A stretch of 64,000 nt of DNA from Amaricoccus solimangrovi. GTDB taxonomy: Bacteria; Pseudomonadota; Alphaproteobacteria; Rhodobacterales; Rhodobacteraceae. This document shows, one piece after another, positions 32,441 through 40,722 of the stretch; position 1 is the first letter of the stretch, and every line of letters begins with the position of its first letter. Location of the stretch: contig NZ_VFRP01000002.1 in the NCBI RefSeq assembly GCF_006385685.1, forward strand, positions 1-64,000. Reading direction: 5' to 3'. The notes under the pieces are model-generated. The model had not been told where the DNA came from. It searched no databases and worked only from the letters and a program-made list of their open reading frames with translations. Position numbers and translations under genes: made by a program.

Positions 32441-34678
32441 CTAGCCGGGCGCGAGGGTGAACCGCGCGGGGAGGCCGCTTTCGGCGTCCGGCGCGATCCA
32501 GAGGTCGAATTCGCCCGGCTCCACCGTCTGGCGCCCCTCGGGATCGAGATAGCCGAGATCGGTCCGGCGGAGCGTGAAGGCGACCTCAGCCGCGCCGCCC
32601 GCGGGAACGCTCACCCGCTCGAACCCCGCGAGAAGCCGGACCGGGCGCGCCACGCGCGCCACCCGGTCGCGGACATAGAGCTGGGCGAGTTCCTCCACCG
32701 CGCGCGCGCCGGTGTTCGTGAGGGTCGCGCGGGCGGTCAGCGCGCTCTCCCAGCCGAGCGTCCCAGCGGAGAGGCGCGGTTCCGAATAGCGGATGACGCC
32801 GTAGCCGAGCCCGTGGCCGAACGGATGGAGCGCGCGGTTCGGCGCCTCGCGGTAGCGCGCCTTGTAGGCGGCGCTCTCCGGGCTCTCCGGCCGGCCCGTC
32901 GAGAGATGGGCGTAGTAATAGGGCTCCTGGCCCGAGCGGATCGGGAAACTGACCGGCAGCCGGCCCGAGGGCGCGGCGTCTCCGAACAGCAGATCCGCCA
33001 CCGCGTTCCCTTCCTCCGAGCCGAGGAACCAGGTCACGAGGATCGCCTCGGCCTCGGCGATGGCGCCGGAAAGCTCGAGCGCCCGTCCGCATTTGAGGAG
33101 AACGATCAGCGGCTTGCCGGTCGCGGCCAGCGCCTCCGCCAGCGCGCGCTGGGGCGCGGGCACGTCGATCGTGGCGCGCGACTGCGCCTCGGCCGACATG
33201 AAGGCGCTCTCGCCCGCGACGAGCACTACGACCTCCGCCGCCTCGGCCGCGGCGAGCGCCCCGGCGATCCCGCCGGGGATCTCCGCCTCGACCTCCGTTC
33301 CGCGCGCGACGCTCAGGAGCCCCGGATCAGAGAGCGCCGCGCGCAGCCCCTGTTCGATCGTCACCACCCGGGCATGATCGGCGAAGAGCGACCAGGGACC
33401 GGCCGCGTTCACGCTCTCGGCGGCGAGCGGGCCCACCAGCGCGATCCGGACATCGCGGCGGAGCGGCAGGACGCCGCTGTTTCTCAGCAGCACGGCGGAG
33501 CGCCGCCCCGCCTCGCGCGCGAGGGCGCGGATGCCCGCCGCGCCGATCTCGCGGGCCTCCACCGCCGGATCGCTCCCCCGGTAGGGGGTCTCGAAGAGCC
33601 CGAGCGCGGCCTTGACCGAGAGTACGCGGCTCACCGCCTCGTCGAGCCGGGCCATCGGCACCGCGCCCTCGGCGACGAGGCCGGGCAGGTGCCTGACGTA
33701 GAGATCGCTCATCATCACCATGTCGACGCCCGCGAGCATCGCGATCCGCGCCGCGTCGCGCCCGTCGGCGGCGAAACCATGCGCGATCAGCTCCTGATCG
33801 GCGGTGTAATCCGCGACGACGAACCCCGCGAAACCCCATTCCCGGCGCAGGATCCCGGTCAGGAGATAGGGATTGCCCGTCGCGGGCACCCCGTCGATCG
33901 TGTTGAAGGCCGACATGACCGAGAGCGCGCCCGCCCCGAGCGCCGCGCGGAAGGGCGGAAGGTAGACCTCGCGCAGCGTCCGGTCGGAGAGATCGGCGGA
34001 ATTGTAGTCGAGCCCGCCCTCCGCCGCGCCATAGGCGGCGAAATGCTTCGGCGTCGCGAGAAGCGACAGGGGATCGGCGAGGCTGTCGCCCTGGAAGCCC
34101 CGGACCCGCGCGGCGGCGAAGAGGCGCCCGAGCAGCACGTCCTCGCCCGCGCCCTCGACCACGCGGCCCCAGCGCTGGTCGCGCCCGATGTCGACCATCG
34201 GCGCGTAGGTCTGGTGGATCCCCGAGGCGCCGCCCTCGCGCGCCGCCGCCCGCGCGGTCCGCTCGGCGAGGCCGGGATCGAAGCTCGCCGCCTCGGCGAG
34301 CGGGACGGGAAAGACGGTGCGCAGCCCGTGCAGGATGTCGGCGGCGAAGAGCAGCGGAACGCCGAGCCGGCTTTCCTCGACCGCGATGCGCTGCACCCCC
34401 GCCGCGCCCTCCGCGCCGACGCCGTTGAAGAGCGCGCCGAGCCGCCCCGCGCGGATCTCCGCCGCGATCCGGGCCTGGTCGCGGTCGAAATCGCCGGGAT
34501 TCACGCCGCCGGGCCGCCAGCGGAACGGGTCGTTGACGACCGTGAGCTGCCCGGCCTTCTCCTCGGGCGTCATCCGCGCGACGAGATCCGCCACCCGCGC
34601 CTCGGCCCGCGCGGACCGGTGCAGGGCCGCGACCAGCCCGAGCGCCACGCCGCCGCCCAGCACATCCCGCCGGCTCAT
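32441..34678 (-). CDS. bglX: Exported glycoside hydrolase family 3 (beta-glucosidase BglX-like)
   Basis: A 745-residue GH3 enzyme. The N-terminus MSRRDVLGGGVALGLVAALHRS has a twin-arginine motif, so Tat export to the periplasm is likely. Domain order: (beta/alpha)8 barrel with KH (211-212) and nucleophile D290 (GFVVADY, where Ser-Asp is usual), an alpha/beta sandwich domain (LVAGESAFMSAEAQSRATIDVP), and a C-terminal fibronectin III-like domain (ALTARATLTNTGARAVEELAQLYV). It cleaves terminal beta-linked glucose or related sugars from oligosaccharides. GGGAGG seven bases before ATG 34678 fixes the start. It is 101 bases downstream of the hybrid kinase gene in the same direction; no functional link is evident. 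Confidence 0.93.
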   Translation of the reverse strand: MSRRDVLGGGVALGLVAALHRSARAEARVADLVARMTPEEKAGQLTVVNDPFRWRPGGVNPGDFDRDQARIAAEIRAGRLGALFNGVGAEGAAGVQRIAVEESRLGVPLLFAADILHGLRTVFPVPLAEAASFDPGLAERTARAAAREGGASGIHQTYAPMVDIGRDQRWGRVVEGAGEDVLLGRLFAAARVRGFQGDSLADPLSLLATPKHFAAYGAAEGGLDYNSADLSDRTLREVYLPPFRAALGAGALSVMSAFNTIDGVPATGNPYLLTGILRREWGFAGFVVADYTADQELIAHGFAADGRDAARIAMLAGVDMVMMSDLYVRHLPGLVAEGAVPMARLDEAVSRVLSVKAALGLFETPYRGSDPAVEAREIGAAGIRALAREAGRRSAVLLRNSGVLPLRRDVRIALVGPLAAESVNAAGPWSLFADHARVVTIEQGLRAALSDPGLLSVARGTEVEAEIPGGIAGALAAAEAAEVVVLVAGESAFMSAEAQSRATIDVPAPQRALAEALAATGKPLIVLLKCGRALELSGAIAEAEAILVTWFLGSEEGNAVADLLFGDAAPSGRLPVSFPIRSGQEPYYYAHLSTGRPESPESAAYKARYREAPNRALHPFGHGLGYGVIRYSEPRLSAGTLGWESALTARATLTNTGARAVEELAQLYVRDRVARVARPVRLLAGFERVSVPAGGAAEVAFTLRRTDLGYLDPEGRQTVEPGEFDLWIAPDAESGLPARFTLAPG

Positions 34679-34779
34679 CCCCGATCCTCCCATCACCATC
34701 CTCCGCGCAGGCGAGAGCATGGCGGGAAGATGATCGGCTTCGGAGCCGGAGCCAAGGGGGATGCGGGCCGCGCGCGGCC

Positions 34780-36870
34780 TCAGCGGCCGCGGGCCGCCGG
34801 GCAGACCTCCCTCGGTCCGATCCTGAGCGCCTCGATCTGCGCTTCGAGCTGGCGCTGGTCGTAGGGCTTGCCGAGGCGGGGCAGGTCGATCTCCGCGCCG
34901 GGCGGCAGTTCGGCGTAGCCGGTGGCGAGCAGGATCGGCAGGTCGGGGCGCAATTCGCGCGCGGCCTGCGCGAGCTGGGCGCCGTTCATGCGCGGCATCG
35001 CGAAATCAGTGATCATCAGGTCGATCGCCTCGCCCGCGTCGAGATAGCGCAGCGCGGCCTCGCCGGAATTCGCCTCCAGCACGTCGTGGCCGAGATCCTC
35101 CAGCATGTCGGCCGTGCTCATCGAGATCAGGCTGTCGTCGTCGACGAGCAGGATGCGCAGCCGGCCCGCGGCCTCTTCCTCCGCCGCCGCGGCGAGGGGC
35201 TCCGCCCGCGCGTCCGGCTCGGGTTCGGGGCGGAGCGGGGCCGGGGCGGTCTGCGCCGTCACGGCCGGGAAGAGCAGTTCGACCAGCGTTCCCTCGCCCT
35301 CGACGCTCGAGAGGCGCAGCCGGCCGCCGAGCTGCTCGGAGAGGCCCTGGATCATCGAGAGGCCGAGCCCGGTCCCCTTGCCGACGCCCTTGGTGGTGAA
35401 GAACGGCTCGGTCGCGCGTTCGAGCGTGGCGCGGTCCATTCCGATGCCGGTATCGGCGACGGCGAGGCGGACGAAATCGTCGCCCCCCTCGGGCGCGGGA
35501 AGGGTGTCGAGCGTCAGCGTCAGCGCGCCGCCGCCCGGCATCGCGTCGCGCGCGTTCACGACGAGGTTGAGGAGCGCGAGTTCCACCTGGTTCGAATCGA
35601 CCAGCGCCCGCGCGGGGGCCTCGGGCAGGTCGACCCGAAGCTCGACCATCGGGCCGATCGTGCGCTCGATCAGCGAGGTCATGCCCCGCACCAGCTCCGC
35701 GAGATCGGCGACGGCGATCGAGAGTTCCTGGCGGCGGGCGAAGGCGAGCAGGCGCTGGGTCAGCGACGCGCCGCGCTGCGCGCCCTGCAGCGCGCCCTCT
35801 ATGAGCCGCGCGGCCTTCGGATCGTGCCCGAGATGCCGGCGCAGCACGTCGAGATTGCCGAGCACCGCCATCAGCAGGTTGTTGAAATCATGCGCGACGC
35901 CGCCGGTCAGCTGGCCGATCATCTCCATCTTCTGCGACTGCACCAGCTTGCGCTCCGCCGCCTCGCGCTGCGCGATCTGCTCGAGCGCCATCCGGTGCGC
36001 CTGTTCGAGCTCGGCGGTGCGGACGGCGACGCGGGCCTCGAGCGTCTCGTTCTCGCTGCGGAGCGCCCGTTCGGCCGTCTTGCGCTCGGTCACGTTGGAA
36101 CAGACGCCGACGAGCTTGCGCCGGCCCCGGGTCCGGACGAGCCGGGCGCGGGTCTCGGCCCAGTGCTCGCCCCCGTCGGGCCAGAGCGTGCGGTATTCCA
36201 CCGCGAGATCCTCGCCGCCGCCCGCGCGGCCGATCGCCTCGGCGACCCGGCCGCGGTCGTCGGGATGGATGCTCGCGAGCAGTTCGGCGTAGCCGAACGG
36301 AACCGCCGGCCCGCGGCCGAAGACCGCGCGCAGGTCCGCCGAGGCGACGAGCGCCATCGTGTCGAGGTCGAGCTCCCAGGCCGAGAGCTTGCCGGCGATG
36401 AGCGCGGTCGCGAGCCGTTCGCCCGCCTCCGCGACCGCCTCCATCGCCGAGCGGCCCTCGTACTGGCGGTGCCGCGCCTTCAGCGCGGTGCGCGCGACGC
36501 TGAAGAAGGTGGTCGGGTGGAACGGGCGTTCGATGAAGGTGACGTTGCCGAGCGCGTCGGAGAGTTGCGCGGCGAGCGGATTGCGCTCGGTGCCGCCGCC
36601 GTGATGGGTGAGGAACAGGAAGTTCAGGTCCGACCAGCTCGGCTGATGCTGGGTCCAGAGCGAGATCGCGCGCAGATCCGACCCCCGCAGCGCCTCCTCG
36701 GCCACCACGGTGAAGAGCACGTTGTCGGCCAGCATGCGCGCGAACTGGCCGACATCGGCGGCGGATCTCGAATTGATGCCGATCTCGGCCAGGAGCGACG
36801 CGGCGATCTCGCTATCCGGACGGCTCGCGGTCAGGATCAGGGCGTGCGGGTCGATCACGGAACGTGGCAA
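34780..36870 (-). CDS. Hybrid histidine kinase with N-terminal pseudo-receiver and C-terminal receiver, KaiC-linked
   Basis: A 696-residue soluble kinase. Residues 8-132 resemble a receiver fold without the phosphate-accepting Asp (VVAEEAL at the expected place) and with RPF instead of KPF (FIERPFHP), so a pseudo-receiver. A PAS domain (about 155-265, with the PAS_3 ending WAETRARLVRTRGRRKLVGVCSNVTERK), a coiled coil (265-315), the phospho-acceptor GVAHDFNNLLMAVLGNLD (H327), an HATPase domain (NLVVNARDAMPGGG, ADTGIGMD, GKGTGLGLSM), and a true receiver (571-696; D622 in MITDFAMP, K668) follow. TTG 36870 is the likely start because GGGAGG from the end of the KaiC-like gene sits five bases upstream. 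The intergenic distance is one base, so it is coupled to the KaiC-like protein. Confidence 0.92.
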   Translation of the reverse strand: MPRSVIDPHALILTASRPDSEIAASLLAEIGINSRSAADVGQFARMLADNVLFTVVAEEALRGSDLRAISLWTQHQPSWSDLNFLFLTHHGGGTERNPLAAQLSDALGNVTFIERPFHPTTFFSVARTALKARHRQYEGRSAMEAVAEAGERLATALIAGKLSAWELDLDTMALVASADLRAVFGRGPAVPFGYAELLASIHPDDRGRVAEAIGRAGGGEDLAVEYRTLWPDGGEHWAETRARLVRTRGRRKLVGVCSNVTERKTAERALRSENETLEARVAVRTAELEQAHRMALEQIAQREAAERKLVQSQKMEMIGQLTGGVAHDFNNLLMAVLGNLDVLRRHLGHDPKAARLIEGALQGAQRGASLTQRLLAFARRQELSIAVADLAELVRGMTSLIERTIGPMVELRVDLPEAPARALVDSNQVELALLNLVVNARDAMPGGGALTLTLDTLPAPEGGDDFVRLAVADTGIGMDRATLERATEPFFTTKGVGKGTGLGLSMIQGLSEQLGGRLRLSSVEGEGTLVELLFPAVTAQTAPAPLRPEPEPDARAEPLAAAAEEEAAGRLRILLVDDDSLISMSTADMLEDLGHDVLEANSGEAALRYLDAGEAIDLMITDFAMPRMNGAQLAQAARELRPDLPILLATGYAELPPGAEIDLPRLGKPYDQRQLEAQIEALRIGPREVCPAARGR

Positions 36871-36871
36871 G

Positions 36872-38353
36872 TCAGCCTCCCATCAGGCGCGTCAGGTCCT
36901 GCCCGACGAAGACCGGAACACCGCGAAGAACCCCCTGGAATTCCTCCAGCGGCTCGCCGAGGACAAGCCCGGCCTCGGTGATCCGGTACTCCCGGATCGT
37001 GTGCTCGTGGCCGCCCATGCGCTTCTTGATCACCGAGAGCGCGCGGCGCATCCGTCCCATGGCCTCGAAGTAGCGCAGGAGGATGACCGTGTCCGCCAGA
37101 TAAGTGATGTCGACCGGCGATTTCATGTCGCCCACCAGGCCATGCTGGGCGATGGTCAGGAAAGTGGTGACCCCCTGGCGGTTCAGATACTGCAGCAGTT
37201 CGTGCATGTGCGCGAGCTGCGCCGCCTCGTCGGGCATCGAGGCCTGATAGCCGTTCAGGCTGTCGATCAGCACCGCCTGCGCCCCCCAATCCGCGACGCG
37301 CCGCCGCACGAGCTGGGCGAATTCGCCCGGCGTGATCTCGGCGGTGTCGAGATGGTCGATCCTAAGCAGACCCCGCTTCATCTCCGCCTCGAGATCGATG
37401 CCGAGCAGCAGCAGCCGGCGGACGAGCAGGCCGAATTCCTCGTCGAAGCTCAGCATCGCCGCCCGCTCGCCCCGGCCGATCGCCGCGAGCAGGAACTGGA
37501 GCCCGACGAGCGTCTTGCCCGCGCCGCTCGGGCCGAGGACCAGCGTGCTCGACCCGCGCTCGATCCCGCCCGCGAGCAGCCTGTCGAATTCGGGGATGCC
37601 GCTCGAGGTCGCCTCCCGGTCGAAGTCGCGCGTGTGGTGCTGGGCGACGAGGCGGGGATAGACCTCGACCGCGCCGGTCCGGATCCGCATGTCGTGATAG
37701 CCGCCGGCATAGGCGTTGCCCCGGTACTTGAGGACGCGCGCCCGCCGCCGCTCGGGGCCGTATTCCGGCGTGATCTGGGCGAGGTTCACCACGCCGTGCA
37801 CGAGGCTGTGGACCGTCCTGTCGCCCCGCTCGGTCACGAGATCGTCGAGCAGCAGCACGGTGGCGTCGCTCCGCGCGAAATACTGCTTCATCGCCATGAT
37901 CTGCCGGCGGTAGCGCAGCGAGTTCTGCGCCAGCAGCCGGATCTCGGACAGGCTGTCGAGCACGACGCGTTGCGGCCGGATCTCCTCGAAGAGCTCGAAG
38001 ATCATCCGCGTCGTCTCGCCGAGCTCGAAATCGGAGGGGTAGAGCAGCGACTGCGCCGGCCCGGCCGCGAGCAGCGCCTCGGGCGGCACCAGTTCGCGCA
38101 CCGTCACGAGCGGGCCGATCTCCCAGCCATGCGAGCGCGCGCTGAGCCGCAGTTCCGCCTCGGTCTCGGAAAGGGTGATGTAGAGCCCGGTCTCGCCGCG
38201 CCGCGCGCCTTCGAGGATGAAGCTCAGCGCGACGGTGGTCTTGCCGCTGCCGGGCTCGCCGTCGATCAGGTAGAGATGCCCCTTGGCAAGACCTCCGTTC
38301 ATGATCTGGTCGAGCCCCGCGATACCCGTCCCCGCCATCTCGCCGTCAGCCAT
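36872..38353 (-). CDS. KaiC-like double-domain RecA-family ATPase
   Basis: A 493-residue protein with two KaiC domains. CI: Walker A GEPGSGKTT (32-40), acidic pair region SETE (62-65), Walker B VVLDSLSE (130-137). CII: Walker A GPSGAGKT (274-281), DEE (304-306), Walker B VLIDSLNG (361-368), ending KKRMGGHEHTIREYRI, which corresponds to the KMRG...IREF end of KaiC. By hand alignment the cyanobacterial phosphosites S431/T432 correspond to T417/Y418 (DITYLADTVILLRYFE). GGAAGGGAGC before ATG 38353 fixes the start; an upstream open frame is not coding. The hybrid kinase follows directly. No kaiA or kaiB is present. It likely acts in a signalling relay, not a full clock. Confidence 0.92.
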   Translation of the reverse strand: MADGEMAGTGIAGLDQIMNGGLAKGHLYLIDGEPGSGKTTVALSFILEGARRGETGLYITLSETEAELRLSARSHGWEIGPLVTVRELVPPEALLAAGPAQSLLYPSDFELGETTRMIFELFEEIRPQRVVLDSLSEIRLLAQNSLRYRRQIMAMKQYFARSDATVLLLDDLVTERGDRTVHSLVHGVVNLAQITPEYGPERRRARVLKYRGNAYAGGYHDMRIRTGAVEVYPRLVAQHHTRDFDREATSSGIPEFDRLLAGGIERGSSTLVLGPSGAGKTLVGLQFLLAAIGRGERAAMLSFDEEFGLLVRRLLLLGIDLEAEMKRGLLRIDHLDTAEITPGEFAQLVRRRVADWGAQAVLIDSLNGYQASMPDEAAQLAHMHELLQYLNRQGVTTFLTIAQHGLVGDMKSPVDITYLADTVILLRYFEAMGRMRRALSVIKKRMGGHEHTIREYRITEAGLVLGEPLEEFQGVLRGVPVFVGQDLTRLMGG

Positions 38354-38606
38354 GATGCTCCCTTCCGTTTCCGTCGTTCCTGCAACGCGATAGCCCGGCG
38401 GGCGATCCGTCGCCATGCTCCCTTCCGCCCGTCGTCTCGCGTCCGGACGCGCGGCCGGCGCTCCTTTCCGGCGCCGGGGCGGGAGTGTGGCACCTATTCC
38501 GGGCGACGGGAATCCCGATCGGGCGCGGCAACCCCGAAGGCGCGCGGGCGTTTGTCCCGGGCGGGCCGGAGACCACCGGCGCCGCCGCGAGCAGGGAGAG
38601 CCGGAG

Positions 38607-38918
38607 ATGACAGACGAACGGGCGATCGAGGATCGCATACGCGCCCGCGCCCATGAGATCTGGGAGCGCGAGGGACGTCCCGAGGGCGCGCACGGGCGCC
38701 ACTGGGACGAGGCGCGGCTGGAAGTCGAGGCCGAGGAACGCGTCGCCGCCGCCGCTGCGCCGGAGCGCGACGTGGTCGAGGCGACGGAGGGCCGGCTCGC
38801 GGGAACCTCCGGCGCGCCGGACGTCTTCCCCGAAGCGGGGACCGGGGCGCCGCCGGACGAGGATCTCCCGCTCGAGACCGAGGCGAGCCCCTCGCAGTTC
38901 GACCGCGCGCCGATGTAG
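38607..38918 (+). CDS. DUF2934 domain small protein
   Basis: A 103-residue acidic protein. The N-terminal segment IEDRIRARAHEIWEREGRPEGAHGRHWDEARLEVEAEE is a DUF2934 module, a short helix-turn-helix-like unit (xxxRAYxLWExxGRPxGxxxxHWxxAxxE) of unknown function, frequent beside stress and regulatory genes. The rest is low complexity (Ala, Glu, Pro). GGGAGAGCCGGAG precedes ATG 38607. It diverges from the KaiC-like gene across 253 bases, so it may share regulation with the KaiC/kinase pair; that is inference from position. Confidence 0.8.
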   Translation: MTDERAIEDRIRARAHEIWEREGRPEGAHGRHWDEARLEVEAEERVAAAAAPERDVVEATEGRLAGTSGAPDVFPEAGTGAPPDEDLPLETEASPSQFDRAPM

Positions 38919-38953
38919 CCGGCGCCCTCACGCGCCCCGGGGTACCGCCCGCT

Positions 38954-38976
38954 CCGCCCCCGCGGCGGGGCGGTTT
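38954..38976 (+). terminator. Probable terminator after the DUF2934 gene
   Basis: CCGCCCC (38954-38960) and GGGGCGG (38967-38973) form a 7-base stem with a 6-base loop, followed by TTT. It is short in U residues but well placed, 36 bases after the stop. Confidence 0.5.
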
Positions 38977-39075
38977 CGTTGCGCCTCGGCAACGTCGCGG
39001 AAAGATCGCGAAGGCTTGACTGGTCTCGCCGGTTCGGTTCGCCTTAGGTACGGGAGGCTGACCCCGGGGAAATCG

Positions 39076-39828
39076 ATGCGCCTTCTCGCCTGCCTCCTGA
39101 CGCTCCTGATCGCCGCGCCCGGCCTCGTGCCCTGCTCCGCGCGCGCCCAGCAGAGCGCGGAGGCGAGCGTGCCGCCGCTCGACGACGCGGGCCGGGTTCC
39201 GGTCGTGGTCGAATTCTACACGAGCCAGGGCTGCGTCACCTGTCCCCCCGCCGACGCGCTCTTCGGCGAGATCGCGAAGGATCGCGACGTGATCGCGCTC
39301 GCCATGCATGTCACCTACTGGGACTATCTCGGCTGGGCGGACATCTTCGGCAAGCCCGAGTTCGACCTGCGGCAGAAGGCCTATGCCCGCGTGATGCGGC
39401 AGCGCACGCTCTTCACGCCGCAGATGATCATCCAGGGCGAGGACATGCTGATCGGGCGCGACGCGAAGACGGTCACCGACCGGATCGACGCGCATCGCGG
39501 CCTCGCCCCCACCGTCCGCCTCGGCGTCGAGCGCGGGGAGGAGGATTCGCTCCGCGTCACGCTCGCCCCCGCCGCGGGCGAGGTGGGGCAGGCCGACGTC
39601 AATCTCTTCGCCTACATGCCGAGCGCCGAGGTCGAGATCACCGCCGGCCAGAACGCCGGCCAGACGGTGCGCTACACCAATGTCGTGACCCAGTGGAACA
39701 CGCTCGCGCAATGGGACGGGGAGAGCGAGCTGGAGTTCGATTTCGGCCCCGTCCCCCAAGGCCCGCTCGCCGTGCTGGTGCAGCGCCATGGCCTCGGCGG
39801 CATCCTCGCCGCCGCCAGGGTGGACTGA
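39076..39828 (+). CDS. DUF1223 exported thioredoxin-fold protein
   Basis: A 250-residue protein with a signal peptide (MRLLACLLTLLIAAPGLVPCSARAQ). The DUF1223 core VVVEFYTSQGCVTCPPADALFGEIAKD carries a CxxC redox pair (C53, C56) in a thioredoxin-like fold, followed by VTYWDYLGWADIFG, which is characteristic of the family. The C-terminal half is beta-rich. Members are periplasmic and presumed to act in thiol redox chemistry or metal handling; no function is established. GGGGAAA lies just ahead of ATG 39076. The frame extends upstream without family support. Its stop abuts the stop of the convergent acyltransferase gene (TGATCA). Confidence 0.9.
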   Translation: MRLLACLLTLLIAAPGLVPCSARAQQSAEASVPPLDDAGRVPVVVEFYTSQGCVTCPPADALFGEIAKDRDVIALAMHVTYWDYLGWADIFGKPEFDLRQKAYARVMRQRTLFTPQMIIQGEDMLIGRDAKTVTDRIDAHRGLAPTVRLGVERGEEDSLRVTLAPAAGEVGQADVNLFAYMPSAEVEITAGQNAGQTVRYTNVVTQWNTLAQWDGESELEFDFGPVPQGPLAVLVQRHGLGGILAAARVD

Positions 39829-40722
39829 TCAGGCCCCCGCGTTCTCCCCGGGAAATTCCTTCACCCAGCGCCGGTGCAGCCAGAACCACTGGCCCGGCGT
39901 CGCACGCACCCGCGCGGCGAGACTGTCGGCCGCCGCCTGCGTCATCTCGAGCGCCGTCCCGCGCGCGAGCGGCGCCTCGAACTCGATCCGGATCGAGCCG
40001 TCCGCGCGCCGCGTCGCATAGGCCGGGATCATCGGCAGGTCGTATTTGACCGCGAGTTCCGCGATCATCGTGCCGCTCGGCGCGGGATGGCCGAGGAAGT
40101 CGATCTCGGCGCCGCGCTTGGTGTACTGGTCCATCAGGATCGACATCATCCCGCCCTTCCGGACATGGCGGATCATCTCGCGCAGGCCGGCGGCGTCGCG
40201 GTCGACCATCGGCCTGCCGCCCGCCTCGAGGCAGGCGGTGTAATCGGCGTTGAGGAAGGGGTTCTTGATCGGGCGGAAGATGCCGCCCGTCTCCATCCCG
40301 CGCGAGAGCAGCAGGCCGCGCACCGCCTCCCACTGGCCGAAATGGCCGGAGACGAGGAACACGCCCTTGCCGGTCGCGAGCGTGTCGAGCATCACCTGCC
40401 AGCCCGGCCCCTCGGGCTCGGTCCAGGGCGCGCGCCGCTGGAAATCGCGGATCGTCATCGTCTCGATGATCGTGCGGCCGAAATTGTCGCCGACCTCCTG
40501 GCGCACCCCGGCGCGCCAGGCCGCGTCCTTCTCCGGGAAGATGAGCCGGAGGTTGTTCTCGACGCGGTTCCGGAGCCTCGGCACCCGGTTGACCGCGAAA
40601 CGCCCGACGCGGGAGGCAAGCGCCCCCCTCGGCCCCGCCGGCAGCGCGCGGAAGAGGCCGAGCAGCGCCGCCTGCGGCAGATAGGCGAGCCAGCTCGCGG
40701 TCCGGGACTTCGCCTTCGCCAT
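39829..40722 (-). CDS. LpxL/HtrB-like lysophospholipid acyltransferase
   Basis: A 297-residue inner-membrane acyltransferase of the lipid A late-acylation family. The catalytic HxxxxE motif is HFGQWE (H127, E132), and downstream FLNADYTACLEAGGRPM and MSILMDQYTKRGAEIDFLGHPA match the family. It would add a secondary fatty acid to lipid A or a related lipid. The start ATG 40722 shares one base with the stop of the MATE gene (TGATG). The frame is open further upstream but the extension overlaps the transporter gene. Whether it acts on lipid A or on ornithine-type lipids cannot be told. Confidence 0.88.
   Translation of the reverse strand: MAKAKSRTASWLAYLPQAALLGLFRALPAGPRGALASRVGRFAVNRVPRLRNRVENNLRLIFPEKDAAWRAGVRQEVGDNFGRTIIETMTIRDFQRRAPWTEPEGPGWQVMLDTLATGKGVFLVSGHFGQWEAVRGLLLSRGMETGGIFRPIKNPFLNADYTACLEAGGRPMVDRDAAGLREMIRHVRKGGMMSILMDQYTKRGAEIDFLGHPAPSGTMIAELAVKYDLPMIPAYATRRADGSIRIEFEAPLARGTALEMTQAAADSLAARVRATPGQWFWLHRRWVKEFPGENAGA

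Noticed and set aside
36872-38353. A complete circadian clock locus
   Set aside because: No kaiA or kaiB frame is present within the window; only a KaiC-like protein and a kinase are seen.
38415-39075. N-terminal extensions of DUF2934 and DUF1223 frames
   Set aside because: The added sequence is Arg/Pro/Gly-rich without family similarity, while good ribosome binding sites precede the chosen starts at 38607 and 39076.
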